NCBI RefSeq assembly: GCF_019670105.1
Contig: NZ_AP023032.1
Span: 280,501 to 344,500 of the forward strand
Length of the DNA stretch: 64,000 nt
Direction of reading: 5' to 3'
From: Agarivorans albus
GTDB lineage: Bacteria > Pseudomonadota > Gammaproteobacteria > Enterobacterales > Celerinatantimonadaceae
Made by a program: the position numbers and the translations under genes. Position 1 is the first letter of the stretch, and every line of letters begins with the position of its first letter. Of the stretch, positions 8,800-17,426 are shown piece by piece. The notes beneath the pieces are model-generated. The model was not told the DNA's origin and did no database searches. It was given only the letters and a program-made list of their open reading frames with translations.

Positions 8800-9522
8800 C
8801 TAAACCTGGTGTTTAGCTTGACCCAAGCGATAAAGCTGCAAAATCCAAGAGAAGACCAGTTTTGCATCCAGTGGACGTACCAAACTTGTCTTAGCTAAAA
8901 CGAATTGAGTAGGCGATAAGATCATTTGCCGTTTATCAATAAGCGCTTCTGCGTAGGCAAGCGGAAACTCGGGATGTCCTTGAATAGCAAAGGTATGTTG
9001 GCCAATTTGGAACATAAAGTTAGGGCAAAAGTCGCTACTGGCTAGCAACTGGGCTTGTGCTGGAAGAGCGCTTACTTGGTCTTGGTGGCTCACCAAGATG
9101 GATAAGCTTTCTTGCTCAGTCGGCTCTGCCCAAGTGGGCGCTTGAATAAGGGCGTTTTTAGCCACGCCTAAACCCCAACCCGCACTTGATTTTTCAACCT
9201 TGCCCTCTAGTGCACGAGCAATGATTTGATGACCAAAACAAATTCCTGCCAAGGGGCGCTGCAATTGTTCACACTGCTGTACCCAAGCCACTAATTGTAA
9301 AATCCACGGCTGTTGATCGTAGGCATTATGTCGGCTGCCGGTAATTAAAAAGCCATCAAATTGATTGAGCTTAGGTAGCTCACTGTTAAGTACATTGAAC
9401 ACTTCAAACTGTAGTTGTGAATCTTGTTCGCTCAGATGCTTGATGAACATATCGGGATATTCACCATGAATTTCAGCAAGTTGCTTATCAACTCGGTCAC
9501 AATTTAGAATCGCAATTTGCAT
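8800..9522 (-). CDS. Class I glutamine amidotransferase (GMP-synthase-like domain)
   Basis: Stand-alone class I GATase, 240 aa. The catalytic triad is visible: Cys95 in GICFGHQ, and His183 and Glu185 in QGHPEF. The GFLITGSRHNAYD segment at 57-69 is the oxyanion-side loop. It is divergent from the puuC-like aldehyde dehydrogenase with a 111-135 base spacer and lies at the edge of the polyamine island. In E. coli and Pseudomonas the matching position in the pathway is filled by PuuD/SpuA, which cleaves gamma-glutamyl-GABA, but this protein has the GMP-synthase-like GICFGHQ signature rather than the PuuD type. A role as a replacement for PuuD is an inference from context only. Confidence 0.85.
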   Translation of the reverse strand: MQIAILNCDRVDKQLAEIHGEYPDMFIKHLSEQDSQLQFEVFNVLNSELPKLNQFDGFLITGSRHNAYDQQPWILQLVAWVQQCEQLQRPLAGICFGHQIIARALEGKVEKSSAGWGLGVAKNALIQAPTWAEPTEQESLSILVSHQDQVSALPAQAQLLASSDFCPNFMFQIGQHTFAIQGHPEFPLAYAEALIDKRQMILSPTQFVLAKTSLVRPLDAKLVFSWILQLYRLGQAKHQV

Positions 9523-9561
9523 AGTAAAAACCTAAAGAATAGCTATATATTGACCATAAGC

Positions 9562-9572
9562 TGTTAAATAAA
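9562..9572. promoter_or_regulatory. TGTTAAATAAA motif, candidate PuuR site upstream of puuC
   Basis: The 11-mer TGTTAAATAAA occurs here, 86 bases before the aldehyde dehydrogenase, and again at 24380-24390 between the divergent glutamine synthetase genes. The reverse complement (TTTATTTAACA) agrees at 8 of 11 positions with the 3' part of the E. coli PuuR consensus AAAATATAATGAACA. A puuR gene is present in the island. The motif is AT-rich, so chance occurrence is possible. Confidence 0.35.
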
Positions 9573-9657
9573 CTGTATCAAGTATGGAATAAAATTTAAT
9601 ATTTGTGTAGTTTTGTTCATTATTGGGTAACAGTTGATGGATTCATCCGGAGGGAAC

Positions 9658-11154
9658 ATGGCGCAGCAGGATCTAGCTTATTGGCAACAACAAGCGCGGG
9701 AATTGGAATTTCCCACTAAGGCATTTATTAACGGAGCGTTTGTGGATGCGCAATCAGGAATAACCTTTAGCAGCATTAACCCTGCGACCGGACAAGTACT
9801 AGCCGAGGTGGCTGAGTGTGATGCTGCCGATGTTGAATTGGCGGTGAGCGCAGCACGAACAGCCTATCAAAGTGGAGTGTGGTCAAACCTTCCGCCGGCC
9901 GAGCGAAAGCAAAAGCTACAATCCTTTGCTCAACTCATTGAGCAGCATCAAACTCAACTCGCTTTGTTAGAAAGCCTAGACATGGGTAAACCTATTGGAG
10001 ACGCTCTGTCCTACGATGCACCTGCCGCCGCGCGCTGTGTTGCTTGGAATGGTGAAGCGATAGATAAGGTTTATGATGAAGTCGCGCCAGTTACCAGCGA
10101 AGCTCTCGCATTAGTCACACGAGAGGCGCTGGGTGTAGTGGCAGCCATTGTGCCGTGGAACTTTCCCTTAGTGATGGCCTCGTGGAAGATTGGACCTGCC
10201 TTGGCCACTGGTAACTCGGTTATCTTAAAACCTTCGGAAAAATCCCCCTTAAGTGCACTGTATTTGGCGCAACTGGCGAAACAGGCGGGTATTCCAGACG
10301 GGGTGTTTAATGTGCTGCCAGGGTATGGGCACACCGCTGGGCAAGCGTTGGCGCTGCACATGGATGTAGATTGCATTACCTTTACTGGCTCTACTGCTGT
10401 GGGTAAAAAATTGGTGGAGTTCTCTGGGCAATCAAACTTAAAGCGTGCCTTTATGGAATGTGGCGGTAAGAGCCCGAATCTGGTGTGTGCTGATGTTGCC
10501 GATTTAGATAAAGCCGCAGCCACTGCGGTTGCTGCGATTTTTTATAATCAAGGTGAAGTGTGTACTGCTGGGTCTCGGCTTATCGTGCATCGTAGCGTGC
10601 ATAAAGCTTTAGTAGATAAAATGCTAGCTCTTGTTGATAACTGGCAACCGGGCAACCCACTGGACCCCAACACCAGCATGGGGGCAATGGTTGATGAAGT
10701 ACAAATGCAGCGAGTATTGGCATTTATAGATCAAGCAAAAGCGCAGGGTGCCAAGCTGTTATGTGGTGGTGAGCAAGCTCTACCGGAAAGTGGTGGCTAC
10801 TTCATCAAGCCAACTATTTTTGATGATGTAGATGCCAAGCTGGATATTGTGAAACAAGAAATATTTGGTCCGGTGTTAGTGATACAAGTGTTTGACGAGC
10901 TTGAGCAGGGCATTGCCTTAGCCAACGACACCGAATATGGCTTAGCCGCCGGGTTGTGGACCAGTGACATTAATACTGCGGTGCGCACTTCACGTGCCTT
11001 GCGCGCGGGTACGGTATTTGTGAACAATTGGGATGGCGGTGATATGACCATGCCCTTTGGTGGTTTTAAGCAGTCTGGCAATGGGCGCGACAAATCCTTG
11101 CATGCGCTAGAAAAATACACCGAGCTTAAGTCTACTTGGATTGATTTGACTTAG
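9658..11154 (+). CDS. puuC: Gamma-glutamyl-gamma-aminobutyraldehyde dehydrogenase, PuuC-like
   Basis: NAD(P)-dependent aldehyde dehydrogenase, predicted to oxidise gamma-glutamyl-gamma-aminobutyraldehyde (or related aminoaldehydes) in putrescine breakdown. At 498 aa it aligns with E. coli PuuC (495 aa) from the first residues (LAYWQ) to the end (FGGFKQSGNGRDKSLHALEK). Catalytic Cys302 is in GEVCTAG and the general base Glu267 in ECGGKSPN; the cofactor loop reads FTGSTAVGK. The ATG at 9658 is chosen because GGAGGG lies just before it and the PuuC N-terminus aligns there; an upstream TTG/ATG adds 8 residues. It is transcribed alone, divergent from the amidotransferase. Confidence 0.9.
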   Translation: MAQQDLAYWQQQARELEFPTKAFINGAFVDAQSGITFSSINPATGQVLAEVAECDAADVELAVSAARTAYQSGVWSNLPPAERKQKLQSFAQLIEQHQTQLALLESLDMGKPIGDALSYDAPAAARCVAWNGEAIDKVYDEVAPVTSEALALVTREALGVVAAIVPWNFPLVMASWKIGPALATGNSVILKPSEKSPLSALYLAQLAKQAGIPDGVFNVLPGYGHTAGQALALHMDVDCITFTGSTAVGKKLVEFSGQSNLKRAFMECGGKSPNLVCADVADLDKAAATAVAAIFYNQGEVCTAGSRLIVHRSVHKALVDKMLALVDNWQPGNPLDPNTSMGAMVDEVQMQRVLAFIDQAKAQGAKLLCGGEQALPESGGYFIKPTIFDDVDAKLDIVKQEIFGPVLVIQVFDELEQGIALANDTEYGLAAGLWTSDINTAVRTSRALRAGTVFVNNWDGGDMTMPFGGFKQSGNGRDKSLHALEKYTELKSTWIDLT

Positions 11155-11335
11155 CGTTAATGGGATCGGGCTGCTCGATAAAGTGTTCTAAAATGAACTG
11201 TTGATCGAGTGGGTTCAAGTCAAAACGAAACGCTACATCGTTTAAGGAGCGAGCATCATGACAATGGTGCTCGCCGATATACTTAACCGCTCTAATCAGG
11301 TCGGTGCCCTTGGGCAATAAACAACAATCACTCAT
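11132..11335 (-). CDS. Small hypothetical protein (67 aa)
   Basis: Soluble 67-aa product with a paired cysteine near the N-terminus (MSDCCLLPKG) and a His/Cys cluster (GEHHCHDARS). The start is backed by a consensus AGGAGG five bases before the ATG (complement 11341-11346), one of the best ribosome-binding sites in the window, which argues for a real gene. Its 3' end overlaps the end of the aldehyde dehydrogenase gene on the other strand by 23 bases. It lies between puuC and speB. I do not recognise the family; the Cys/His content hints at metal binding, but this is speculative. Confidence 0.68.
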   Translation of the reverse strand: MSDCCLLPKGTDLIRAVKYIGEHHCHDARSLNDVAFRFDLNPLDQQFILEHFIEQPDPINAKSNQSK

Positions 11336-11451
11336 AGCATCCTCCTATACATTCTAATGAGGTGGCTAAGCCAAGATGTCACTGGCAATAAAATGTTGCC
11401 AGTTATCTTAGCTTGTCACTACAAGTATAGCTGTATTGGCCAGAGAGATAG

Positions 11452-12375
11452 TTAGGGGCGGTTTTTATCAGCCCAAAGGTGTAATAATTCCACTGCAATG
11501 GTCGCTGCGGTCAATGCTGTCACTTCGCTATTATCATAAGCGGGCGCTACTTCTACTACGTCCATGCCGACAAGGTTTAAACCCTTTAAGCCACGCAAGA
11601 TTTGCAGAATTCGATTGCTGCTTAAGCCGCCAGCAACTGGCGTGCCGGTGCCTGGCGCGTAGGCGGGATCTAAACAATCGATGTCGAAGCTAAGATAGAC
11701 TGGCAAACCTGCCACTTGCTTACGGATGTTAGCTACAACTTGCTCAATGCTTAAGTTATTAGCTTGGTCAGCATCGATGACAGTGAATGGGTGGCCAACT
11801 CGCTCATACTCGGTGCGAATACCTACCTGTACTGAGTGAGCGGGGTCGATCAAGCCCTCTTTGGGCGCATGGTAAAACATGGTGCCATGGTCGTAGCGGC
11901 TACCTTCGCTGTAGGTATCGGTGTGGGCATCAAAGTGAATCAAGGCTAACTTTCCATGATAGTGTGCGTGAGCGCGCAACAGAGGCAGCGTAACAAAGTG
12001 ATCGCCACCAAAGCTCAGCATGGTTTTCCCTGCTTGCAGCAGCTGCTTGGCGTAGACTTCGAGCCTTTCTACAAACTGTGCCTGCTCACCACAATCAAAA
12101 ACTAAGTCACCGGCATCAACCAAACTCACTCGCTCAAGCAAACTAAAATCCCAAGGCCAGCGCTTTTCTTCCCAAGCTAGGTTGACCGATGCGCGGCGAA
12201 TGGCATCTGGACCCAATCGTGCACCGGAGCGCCCGGTTGTGGCTAAGTCAAAAGGCAGACCGGTGATTACTACGTCGGCATCACTTTGTTCGGGACGATG
12301 ATCTAAGCGCTGCCGTAGAAAGGTATTTGCGTTGGAGTACAGCGAGTAATCGGGATGATCGGCAAGCGTGCTCAT
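11452..12375 (-). CDS. speB: Agmatinase SpeB
   Basis: Ureohydrolase converting agmatine to putrescine and urea, cytoplasmic, 307 aa against 306 in E. coli. The binuclear manganese site is complete: His126 in [10 protein letters not shown], Asp149/His151/Asp153 in HFDAHTDT, and the DID pair in [18 protein letters not shown]. The agmatinase-type [11 protein letters not shown] stretch separates it from arginases. AAGGA precedes the ATG. No speA (arginine decarboxylase) is nearby, so agmatine must come from elsewhere. In this island it supplies putrescine to the catabolic genes. A 17-base inverted repeat lies 28 bases upstream of the start. Confidence 0.93.
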   Translation of the reverse strand: MSTLADHPDYSLYSNANTFLRQRLDHRPEQSDADVVITGLPFDLATTGRSGARLGPDAIRRASVNLAWEEKRWPWDFSLLERVSLVDAGDLVFDCGEQAQFVERLEVYAKQLLQAGKTMLSFGGDHFVTLPLLRAHAHYHGKLALIHFDAHTDTYSEGSRYDHGTMFYHAPKEGLIDPAHSVQVGIRTEYERVGHPFTVIDADQANNLSIEQVVANIRKQVAGLPVYLSFDIDCLDPAYAPGTGTPVAGGLSSNRILQILRGLKGLNLVGMDVVEVAPAYDNSEVTALTAATIAVELLHLWADKNRP

Positions 12376-12403
12376 TATTTATTCCTTGCTATAAAATAGT
12401 TAA

Positions 12404-12420
12404 CAATTCATTGTGAATTG
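12404..12420. promoter_or_regulatory. Inverted repeat upstream of speB, possible operator
   Basis: CAATTCA (12404-12410), spacer TTG, TGAATTG (12414-12420); perfect 7-bp arms. It sits just upstream of speB, in the divergent region shared with the second RND operon. The half-site order (ATTCA before TGAAT) and short spacing do not fit a canonical paired ArgR operator, so the binding protein is unknown. Confidence 0.35.
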
Positions 12421-12576
12421 CTTCTCTAATTACTACAAGTGTTTTGTATAAAATGACATCGCTAGCTTATTAGTAGAAAATAGCGGGCTAATTGAGCAAG
12501 CAAACACTAGACACTAAAGAGCACTCTTCCTACACTGAATGAAGCTCTCACTACTTTTAGTTACACGGACGTTTAT

Positions 12577-13704
12577 ATGCCTAGGCCATTATTTTCATTC
12601 ACCTTTTTACTCATACCCCTTGCTTTGGGGGGGATGGCAGTGAATGCATTGAGTCAGCATGCTGTTGCCGCAGATGATGAACTGTTTGCCGACACTGCGG
12701 TAAATGTGCAACAAGTAAAAGCTTTTGTGCCGGTATTAAGTGAGGATTATGCAGTTGAACGGCAGTTCGTTGGGCAAGTTATAGCTAAACAACGTGCAGA
12801 CATTGGCTTTGAACTAGCAGGTAAAATATCCAAAATATTCGTAGATGAAGGCGAACGTGTTGTGCAAGGTGATGTGTTGATGCAGCTAGACACCGAACTG
12901 CTAGAAATTGAATACATAGACTTACAAGCGCAACTACAACAATTAGCAGCCGATGCTGCTCTAGTTCAAGCTAACTTAAAACGGGTTAAGTCCCTTAAGA
13001 GCGACGGTTATGCATCAGCGCAAAGTGTCGATGAGTTGGTTGCTCAGCAAAAATCCTTAAAAGCCAATAAAGCGCGTATCGACGCCTCAATTAAAGCTAA
13101 TCGCACCCGCATTGAAAAATCCACATTACTGGCTCCCTATAACGGCATTATCGATAAACGAACGGTGTCGGAAGGTGCGGTAGTTGGTGCTTCTCAGCCA
13201 GTGCTGACGGTATTACAGCAAGGCGCCAACGAGGTAAAAGTAGGTGTGCCGGTGCGCTTGCTCGAGCAGGTTGATATGGTCACTCCTAAATCGGTAACAG
13301 TGGCTAAGCGTCATTATTCGGTAGATTTAGTGGCAGCGGGTGGTCAGGTTGACCCGGTTACTCGCACCGTACAACTGCGGTTTGCTTTGCCTGATAACGA
13401 TAGTTTGGTGAGTGGGCAATTGGCCTATCTAAATGTAGTGGAAACCGTTAAAGAGCCGGGTTATTGGGTGCCCGTGAGCGCGATTACCGATGGTGTGCGA
13501 GGCTTGTGGAATGTATATGCCATTGTGGCGCAAAGTGACGGCAGCTTTAAGTTAGAGCGCCGTGATGTAAGTGTGCGATATGCCACCGAAGAGCAAGCTT
13601 TTGTGAGAGGCGCGCTGCAGGCTGGCGAAGCCATCGTTGCCACAGGCATGCACCGTTACGTGCCCGGACAAACTGTTAACCCAAGCAAGGCGCTTAGCCA
13701 ATGA
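12577..13704 (+). CDS. RND periplasmic adaptor (second system)
   Basis: Membrane fusion protein, 375 aa, with a signal peptide (about 1-31, cleavage near AVAADD) and no lipobox. A lipoyl half (GFELAGKISKIFVDEGERVV), a coiled-coil hairpin (about 105-175) and the second lipoyl half (LLAPYNGIIDKRTVSEGAVV) follow in the usual order, then the beta-barrel. Its stop overlaps the start of the pump gene by 4 bases (ATGA), so they form a coupled pair. No outer-membrane factor is encoded beside it; it may borrow the one from the first RND operon or a TolC elsewhere. It is inserted between speB and puuR in the polyamine island. Confidence 0.92.
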   Translation: MPRPLFSFTFLLIPLALGGMAVNALSQHAVAADDELFADTAVNVQQVKAFVPVLSEDYAVERQFVGQVIAKQRADIGFELAGKISKIFVDEGERVVQGDVLMQLDTELLEIEYIDLQAQLQQLAADAALVQANLKRVKSLKSDGYASAQSVDELVAQQKSLKANKARIDASIKANRTRIEKSTLLAPYNGIIDKRTVSEGAVVGASQPVLTVLQQGANEVKVGVPVRLLEQVDMVTPKSVTVAKRHYSVDLVAAGGQVDPVTRTVQLRFALPDNDSLVSGQLAYLNVVETVKEPGYWVPVSAITDGVRGLWNVYAIVAQSDGSFKLERRDVSVRYATEEQAFVRGALQAGEAIVATGMHRYVPGQTVNPSKALSQ

Positions 13705-16700
13705 TTGCAGCTATTTATAATAATGGGCGTTTAATTTCCTTACTTATAGCGCTTATTTTGGTGGCTGGCATGGGGGCTGTTAGCACCTTGCCGCGCAGCG
13801 AAGACCCTAAAATTACCAGCCGTTTTGCCAGTATTGTGACTCAATATCCCGGTGCGTCTGCAGAACGGGTTGAAGCCTTGGTGACCGAATTAATCGAAAA
13901 CAAAATTCGCAAATTGCCAGAAATTAAACGGGTTCAATCCTCTTCTCGTCCTGGCTTTTCGGTGCTGCAAGTTGAGTTAAAAGATGAAGTTATCGATGTT
14001 GTTCCCGTATGGGCAAGGGTGCGCGACTTGGTGGGAGAACTCCCCCCCTTGTTGCCCTTGGGAAGTTCTGAGCCGGTAGTCGATGATGACCGAGGTTATG
14101 CGTTTACCACCTTGGTTGCACTGCGTTGGACAGGGCCCGGAGATACCGACTTAGCCATTCTTGGCCGTTATGCTAAAGAGCTACAAAACCGTTTGCGCAA
14201 TGTGGCAGGTACCGACTTTGTCGACCTACAAGGGCAGGGTGAAGAAGAAATACTGGTAGAAATTGAACCCTACCAAGCGGGCGCCATGCAGCTAACCACT
14301 GACCAAGTGTCGCAAATTATCGCCGGAGCGGATGCTAAGGTATCGGCGGGCGAACTGACTAACGACAATACACGGATGCAACTAGAGCTGGAGGGTGAAC
14401 TTAACTCGCTAGAGCGGATTAAGAATATCCCAGTAAGCAGCGCCGAAAATGGTTATGTATTCCGCTTAGGAGATTTGGCCAAGGTAACACGCCAGCTTAA
14501 ATCTCCACCCGAGCAAATTGCTGTGGTTGAGCGCGATTATGCGGTGGTAGTGGGCATAAGAATGCTCTCTGAATATCGGGTTGATTTGTGGAGCGCCCGA
14601 GTGAACCAAGCACTGGATGACTACCGCACCATTTTGCCTAGTAATGTCAGTGCCGACATCATCTTTGAGCAAGATGGTTACACCGCCAAGCGCTTAGGAG
14701 AGCTGGTGGTTAACGTGCTTATTGGTTTTGCCATTATTGTGGTGGTATTGCTGCTTACCTTAGGTTGGCGCTCGGCGCTGATTGTTGGTTTGTCACTACC
14801 CTTGACGGTAATGTTCACCTTAGCCTGTATGAAGTTTTATGGCTTGCCTATCCATCAAATGTCGGTAACCGGCTTGGTGGTGGCCTTGGGTATTATGGTG
14901 GATAACGCCATTGTAATGGCCGACACCATTGCCCAAAAGCGCCAGCAGGGCAAGAGCGGTTTACAGGCGGTAAAAGAGTCTTTAGCTCATTTGTGGCTGC
15001 CATTGCTGGGCTCTACATTAACAACCATACTTGCGTTTTTACCGATTGTATTAATGCCAGGGCCAGCGGGTGAGTTTGTTGGTGGTATTGCACTTAGCGT
15101 GATTTTCTCGCTGATTGGTTCTTACTTTATTTCTCACACCTTAGTAGCTATTTTTTCGGGGCACTTTTTGCCTTCACAACAAACCGCCGATCATTGGTAC
15201 GAAAAAGGCGTGCAAGTTGCTTGGTTAAGCGGTGCCTTTAAAGCCTGTTTACGTACTAGTCTACGCTATCCTAAACTGGCGATTATTGTGGTATCTAGCC
15301 TGCCAATTTTGGGTTTCTACAGCGCCGGTAGTTTAACCGAGCAATTCTTTCCGCCGTCTGATCGTGACATGTTCCAGATTGAAGTGTACATGGCACCACA
15401 ATCGAGTATCTACGCCACCGAACGTTTGACCGAAAAGTTAACCGAGCATTTATATGCCAAAGAGGGCATCAGCTCGGTGAGTTGGTTTGTAGGCAATAAT
15501 GCCCCCTCGTTTTACTACAACTTGATGCTGCGCCAGCAGGGTGCCAAAAACTACGCCCAAGCAATGATTAAGACTGACGACTTTAGAGCTGCTAATGATT
15601 TGATTCCTAAGCTACAAGTCGAGTTTGATTTGCTCTATCCCGAAGCGCAAATTTTAGTCAGGAAACTAGAGCAGGGGCCTCCGTTTAATGCCCCGATTGA
15701 GTTACGGGTTTACGGGCCAAACCTAGATAAACTTAAAGAACTGGGAGATCAATACCGCCGCATTCTTTCCGAGATCCCACACGTTACTCATACGCGCGCT
15801 ACTTTGTTGGCGGGTACACCCAAGGTGTGGTTAAAAGTTAATGAAGAAGCATCTCGCTTAAGCGGCATTGTATTAACTGATATTGCTGGTCAGTTACAGG
15901 CAAACCTGCAAGGCCGTATTAACGGTAGTGTGCTCGAGGCGAGTGAGTCTTTGCCGGTAAGGATCCGTTTGGCCGATGAACAACGTAAACACGTTGAGAA
16001 CTTAGGTGATATAACCCTTACCAGCCAAATAGCCGGGAATATACCGCTAGCGTCTATCGCTGAACTAGATATTCGCCCCAGTCGCGGTGAAATTCCACGC
16101 CGGAACGGTAAACGAGTAAATACCGTAGAAGGCTATTTGCAAACCGATATTCTGCCAGAACAGGTTTTGGAAGTATTTCGGGAGCGTTTAGAGCAAGCCG
16201 ATATTCCACTTCCCGCTGGATACAGCTTGGAGTTTGGTGGTGAAGGCGCCGAGCGTAATGAGGCGGTGGGCAATTTATTGGCCAGTGTCGGCATTATAGC
16301 GGTGCTACTGATTACTGTAGTGGTGCTGTCGTTTAACTCCTTCCGTTTAAGCTTCTTGATTATGATTACTGCTATTCAAGCGGCAGGTTTGGGTTTGTTA
16401 AGTGTATTTATATTTGATTACCCCTTCGGTTTTACCGTTATTATTGGGCTACTAGGTTTGGTGGGCTTAGCGATTAACGCGGCCATTGTGATTGTTGCGG
16501 AGCTTAAATCCGATGCTAAGGCTTGCGATGGTGATCATGAATCGATATGTTTTGGGGTGCTTAGTTGTACCCGGCATATTACTTCTACCACCATCACCAC
16601 TGTGGGTGGCTTCTTACCGCTAATTTTAGAAGGTGGCGGTTTTTGGCCGCCGTTTGCGGTGGCGATTGCTGGTGGTACGGTGCTTACCACTATGCTGTCA

Positions 16701-16787
16701 TTCTTCTTTGTGCCAGTGGTCTTTTCGATAATTGCCAAAGGCAAACGCAAAATCCCATCGGCAGGTGAGCCAACAGTGGCGCATTAG
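13701..16787 (+). CDS. RND efflux pump subunit (second system)
   Basis: AcrB-superfamily inner-membrane pump, 1028 aa, with the two-repeat layout: N-terminal helix, porter segment, helices 2-6, then the repeat. The TM4 proton-relay segment reads ALGIMVDNAIVMAD (near residue 400), that is, one aspartate followed by Asn, where AcrB-type pumps have Asp-Asp; many HAE1 relatives share VDN. The second half has LLGLVGLAINAAIVIVAEL. The upstream adaptor overlaps by 4 bases. A strong terminator follows. The substrate is unknown, and the position inside the polyamine island is the only functional hint. Confidence 0.94.
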   Translation: MIAAIYNNGRLISLLIALILVAGMGAVSTLPRSEDPKITSRFASIVTQYPGASAERVEALVTELIENKIRKLPEIKRVQSSSRPGFSVLQVELKDEVIDVVPVWARVRDLVGELPPLLPLGSSEPVVDDDRGYAFTTLVALRWTGPGDTDLAILGRYAKELQNRLRNVAGTDFVDLQGQGEEEILVEIEPYQAGAMQLTTDQVSQIIAGADAKVSAGELTNDNTRMQLELEGELNSLERIKNIPVSSAENGYVFRLGDLAKVTRQLKSPPEQIAVVERDYAVVVGIRMLSEYRVDLWSARVNQALDDYRTILPSNVSADIIFEQDGYTAKRLGELVVNVLIGFAIIVVVLLLTLGWRSALIVGLSLPLTVMFTLACMKFYGLPIHQMSVTGLVVALGIMVDNAIVMADTIAQKRQQGKSGLQAVKESLAHLWLPLLGSTLTTILAFLPIVLMPGPAGEFVGGIALSVIFSLIGSYFISHTLVAIFSGHFLPSQQTADHWYEKGVQVAWLSGAFKACLRTSLRYPKLAIIVVSSLPILGFYSAGSLTEQFFPPSDRDMFQIEVYMAPQSSIYATERLTEKLTEHLYAKEGISSVSWFVGNNAPSFYYNLMLRQQGAKNYAQAMIKTDDFRAANDLIPKLQVEFDLLYPEAQILVRKLEQGPPFNAPIELRVYGPNLDKLKELGDQYRRILSEIPHVTHTRATLLAGTPKVWLKVNEEASRLSGIVLTDIAGQLQANLQGRINGSVLEASESLPVRIRLADEQRKHVENLGDITLTSQIAGNIPLASIAELDIRPSRGEIPRRNGKRVNTVEGYLQTDILPEQVLEVFRERLEQADIPLPAGYSLEFGGEGAERNEAVGNLLASVGIIAVLLITVVVLSFNSFRLSFLIMITAIQAAGLGLLSVFIFDYPFGFTVIIGLLGLVGLAINAAIVIVAELKSDAKACDGDHESICFGVLSCTRHITSTTITTVGGFLPLILEGGGFWPPFAVAIAGGTVLTTMLSFFFVPVVFSIIAKGKRKIPSAGEPTVAH

Positions 16788-16803
16788 TAAAACCTCAATG
16801 AAT

Positions 16804-16830
16804 AAAAAAGCCGCTAAAGCGGCTTTTTTT
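16804..16830. terminator. Bidirectional intrinsic terminator (RND pump / puuR)
   Basis: GCCGC (16810-16814), loop TAAA, GCGGC (16819-16823), preceded by A6 and followed by T7. It lies between the convergent RND pump gene and the pot-puuR operon and can serve both strands. Confidence 0.9.
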
Positions 16831-16856
16831 ATTTAGTATTTTAGTCTCAACATAGC

Positions 16857-17399
16857 TTAGAAAGTAGGTGGCGTCGCGGCGCTGATGAGCTCACACTCTT
16901 CCTTACTTTTATTGCGAAAGCGATGTGGCTTACGGGTTTCAAAGTAATAAGAATCACCAGCTTTTAGCACTTTAGATTTGCTGCCTACGGTAATTTCTAT
17001 TTCTCCGCGGATTACAATGCCACCTTCTTCACCTTCGTGTTGAATAAACTCGGTGCCAGTATCGGCGCCTGGTGGGTAAATCTCGCGTAAAATCGCCAGC
17101 TGTCGGCCATTGTGTTTACTACCAACCAATAACATTTTGACCTTGCCGTCACCTAGGTCGGTAAGTTCTTCGGCGCTATAGAAAATCTTGTCGTCACTTT
17201 CCATTTCAAGGGTGAAAAACTCGCCCATTGAAATAGGAATCGCATCAAGTATTTTTTTTAAAGAGCCTACCGAAGGGTTAACTTGGTTTTGCTCAATTTG
17301 CGAGATCATGCTGTTAGTGACCCCGCTTAATTTGGCCAGTTCACGTTGCGAAATGCCGCGCATTAGGCGAATACTTTTAAGGCGTTTTCCAACATCCAT
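16857..17399 (-). CDS. puuR: XRE-cupin transcriptional regulator PuuR
   Basis: Putrescine-responsive repressor of the puu genes in E. coli. The 180-aa product has an N-terminal XRE helix-turn-helix (KRLKSIRLMRGISQRELAKL to MISQIEQNQVNPS, residues 5-45) and a C-terminal cupin that would sense putrescine (HEGEEGGIVIRGEIEI and the terminal SAATPPTF, close to HQGEEIGTVLEGEI and SAHTPTTF of E. coli PuuR). It is the last gene of the minus-strand operon, 27 bases after potI, so it would be made with the uptake genes it controls. Candidate binding motifs lie at 9562 and 24380. Confidence 0.9.
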   Translation of the reverse strand: MDVGKRLKSIRLMRGISQRELAKLSGVTNSMISQIEQNQVNPSVGSLKKILDAIPISMGEFFTLEMESDDKIFYSAEELTDLGDGKVKMLLVGSKHNGRQLAILREIYPPGADTGTEFIQHEGEEGGIVIRGEIEITVGSKSKVLKAGDSYYFETRKPHRFRNKSKEECELISAATPPTF

Positions 17400-17426
17400 T
17401 AAGTTTTATTCCTCAAAATTCAACGC

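Noticed and set aside
10071-10523. 150-aa minus-strand open frame inside puuC
   Set aside because: Antisense shadow; the aldehyde dehydrogenase on the plus strand has all catalytic motifs.
12404-12420. Paired ArgR operator at speB
   Set aside because: The half-sites are in the reverse order and too close for the usual box geometry; kept only as a generic inverted repeat.
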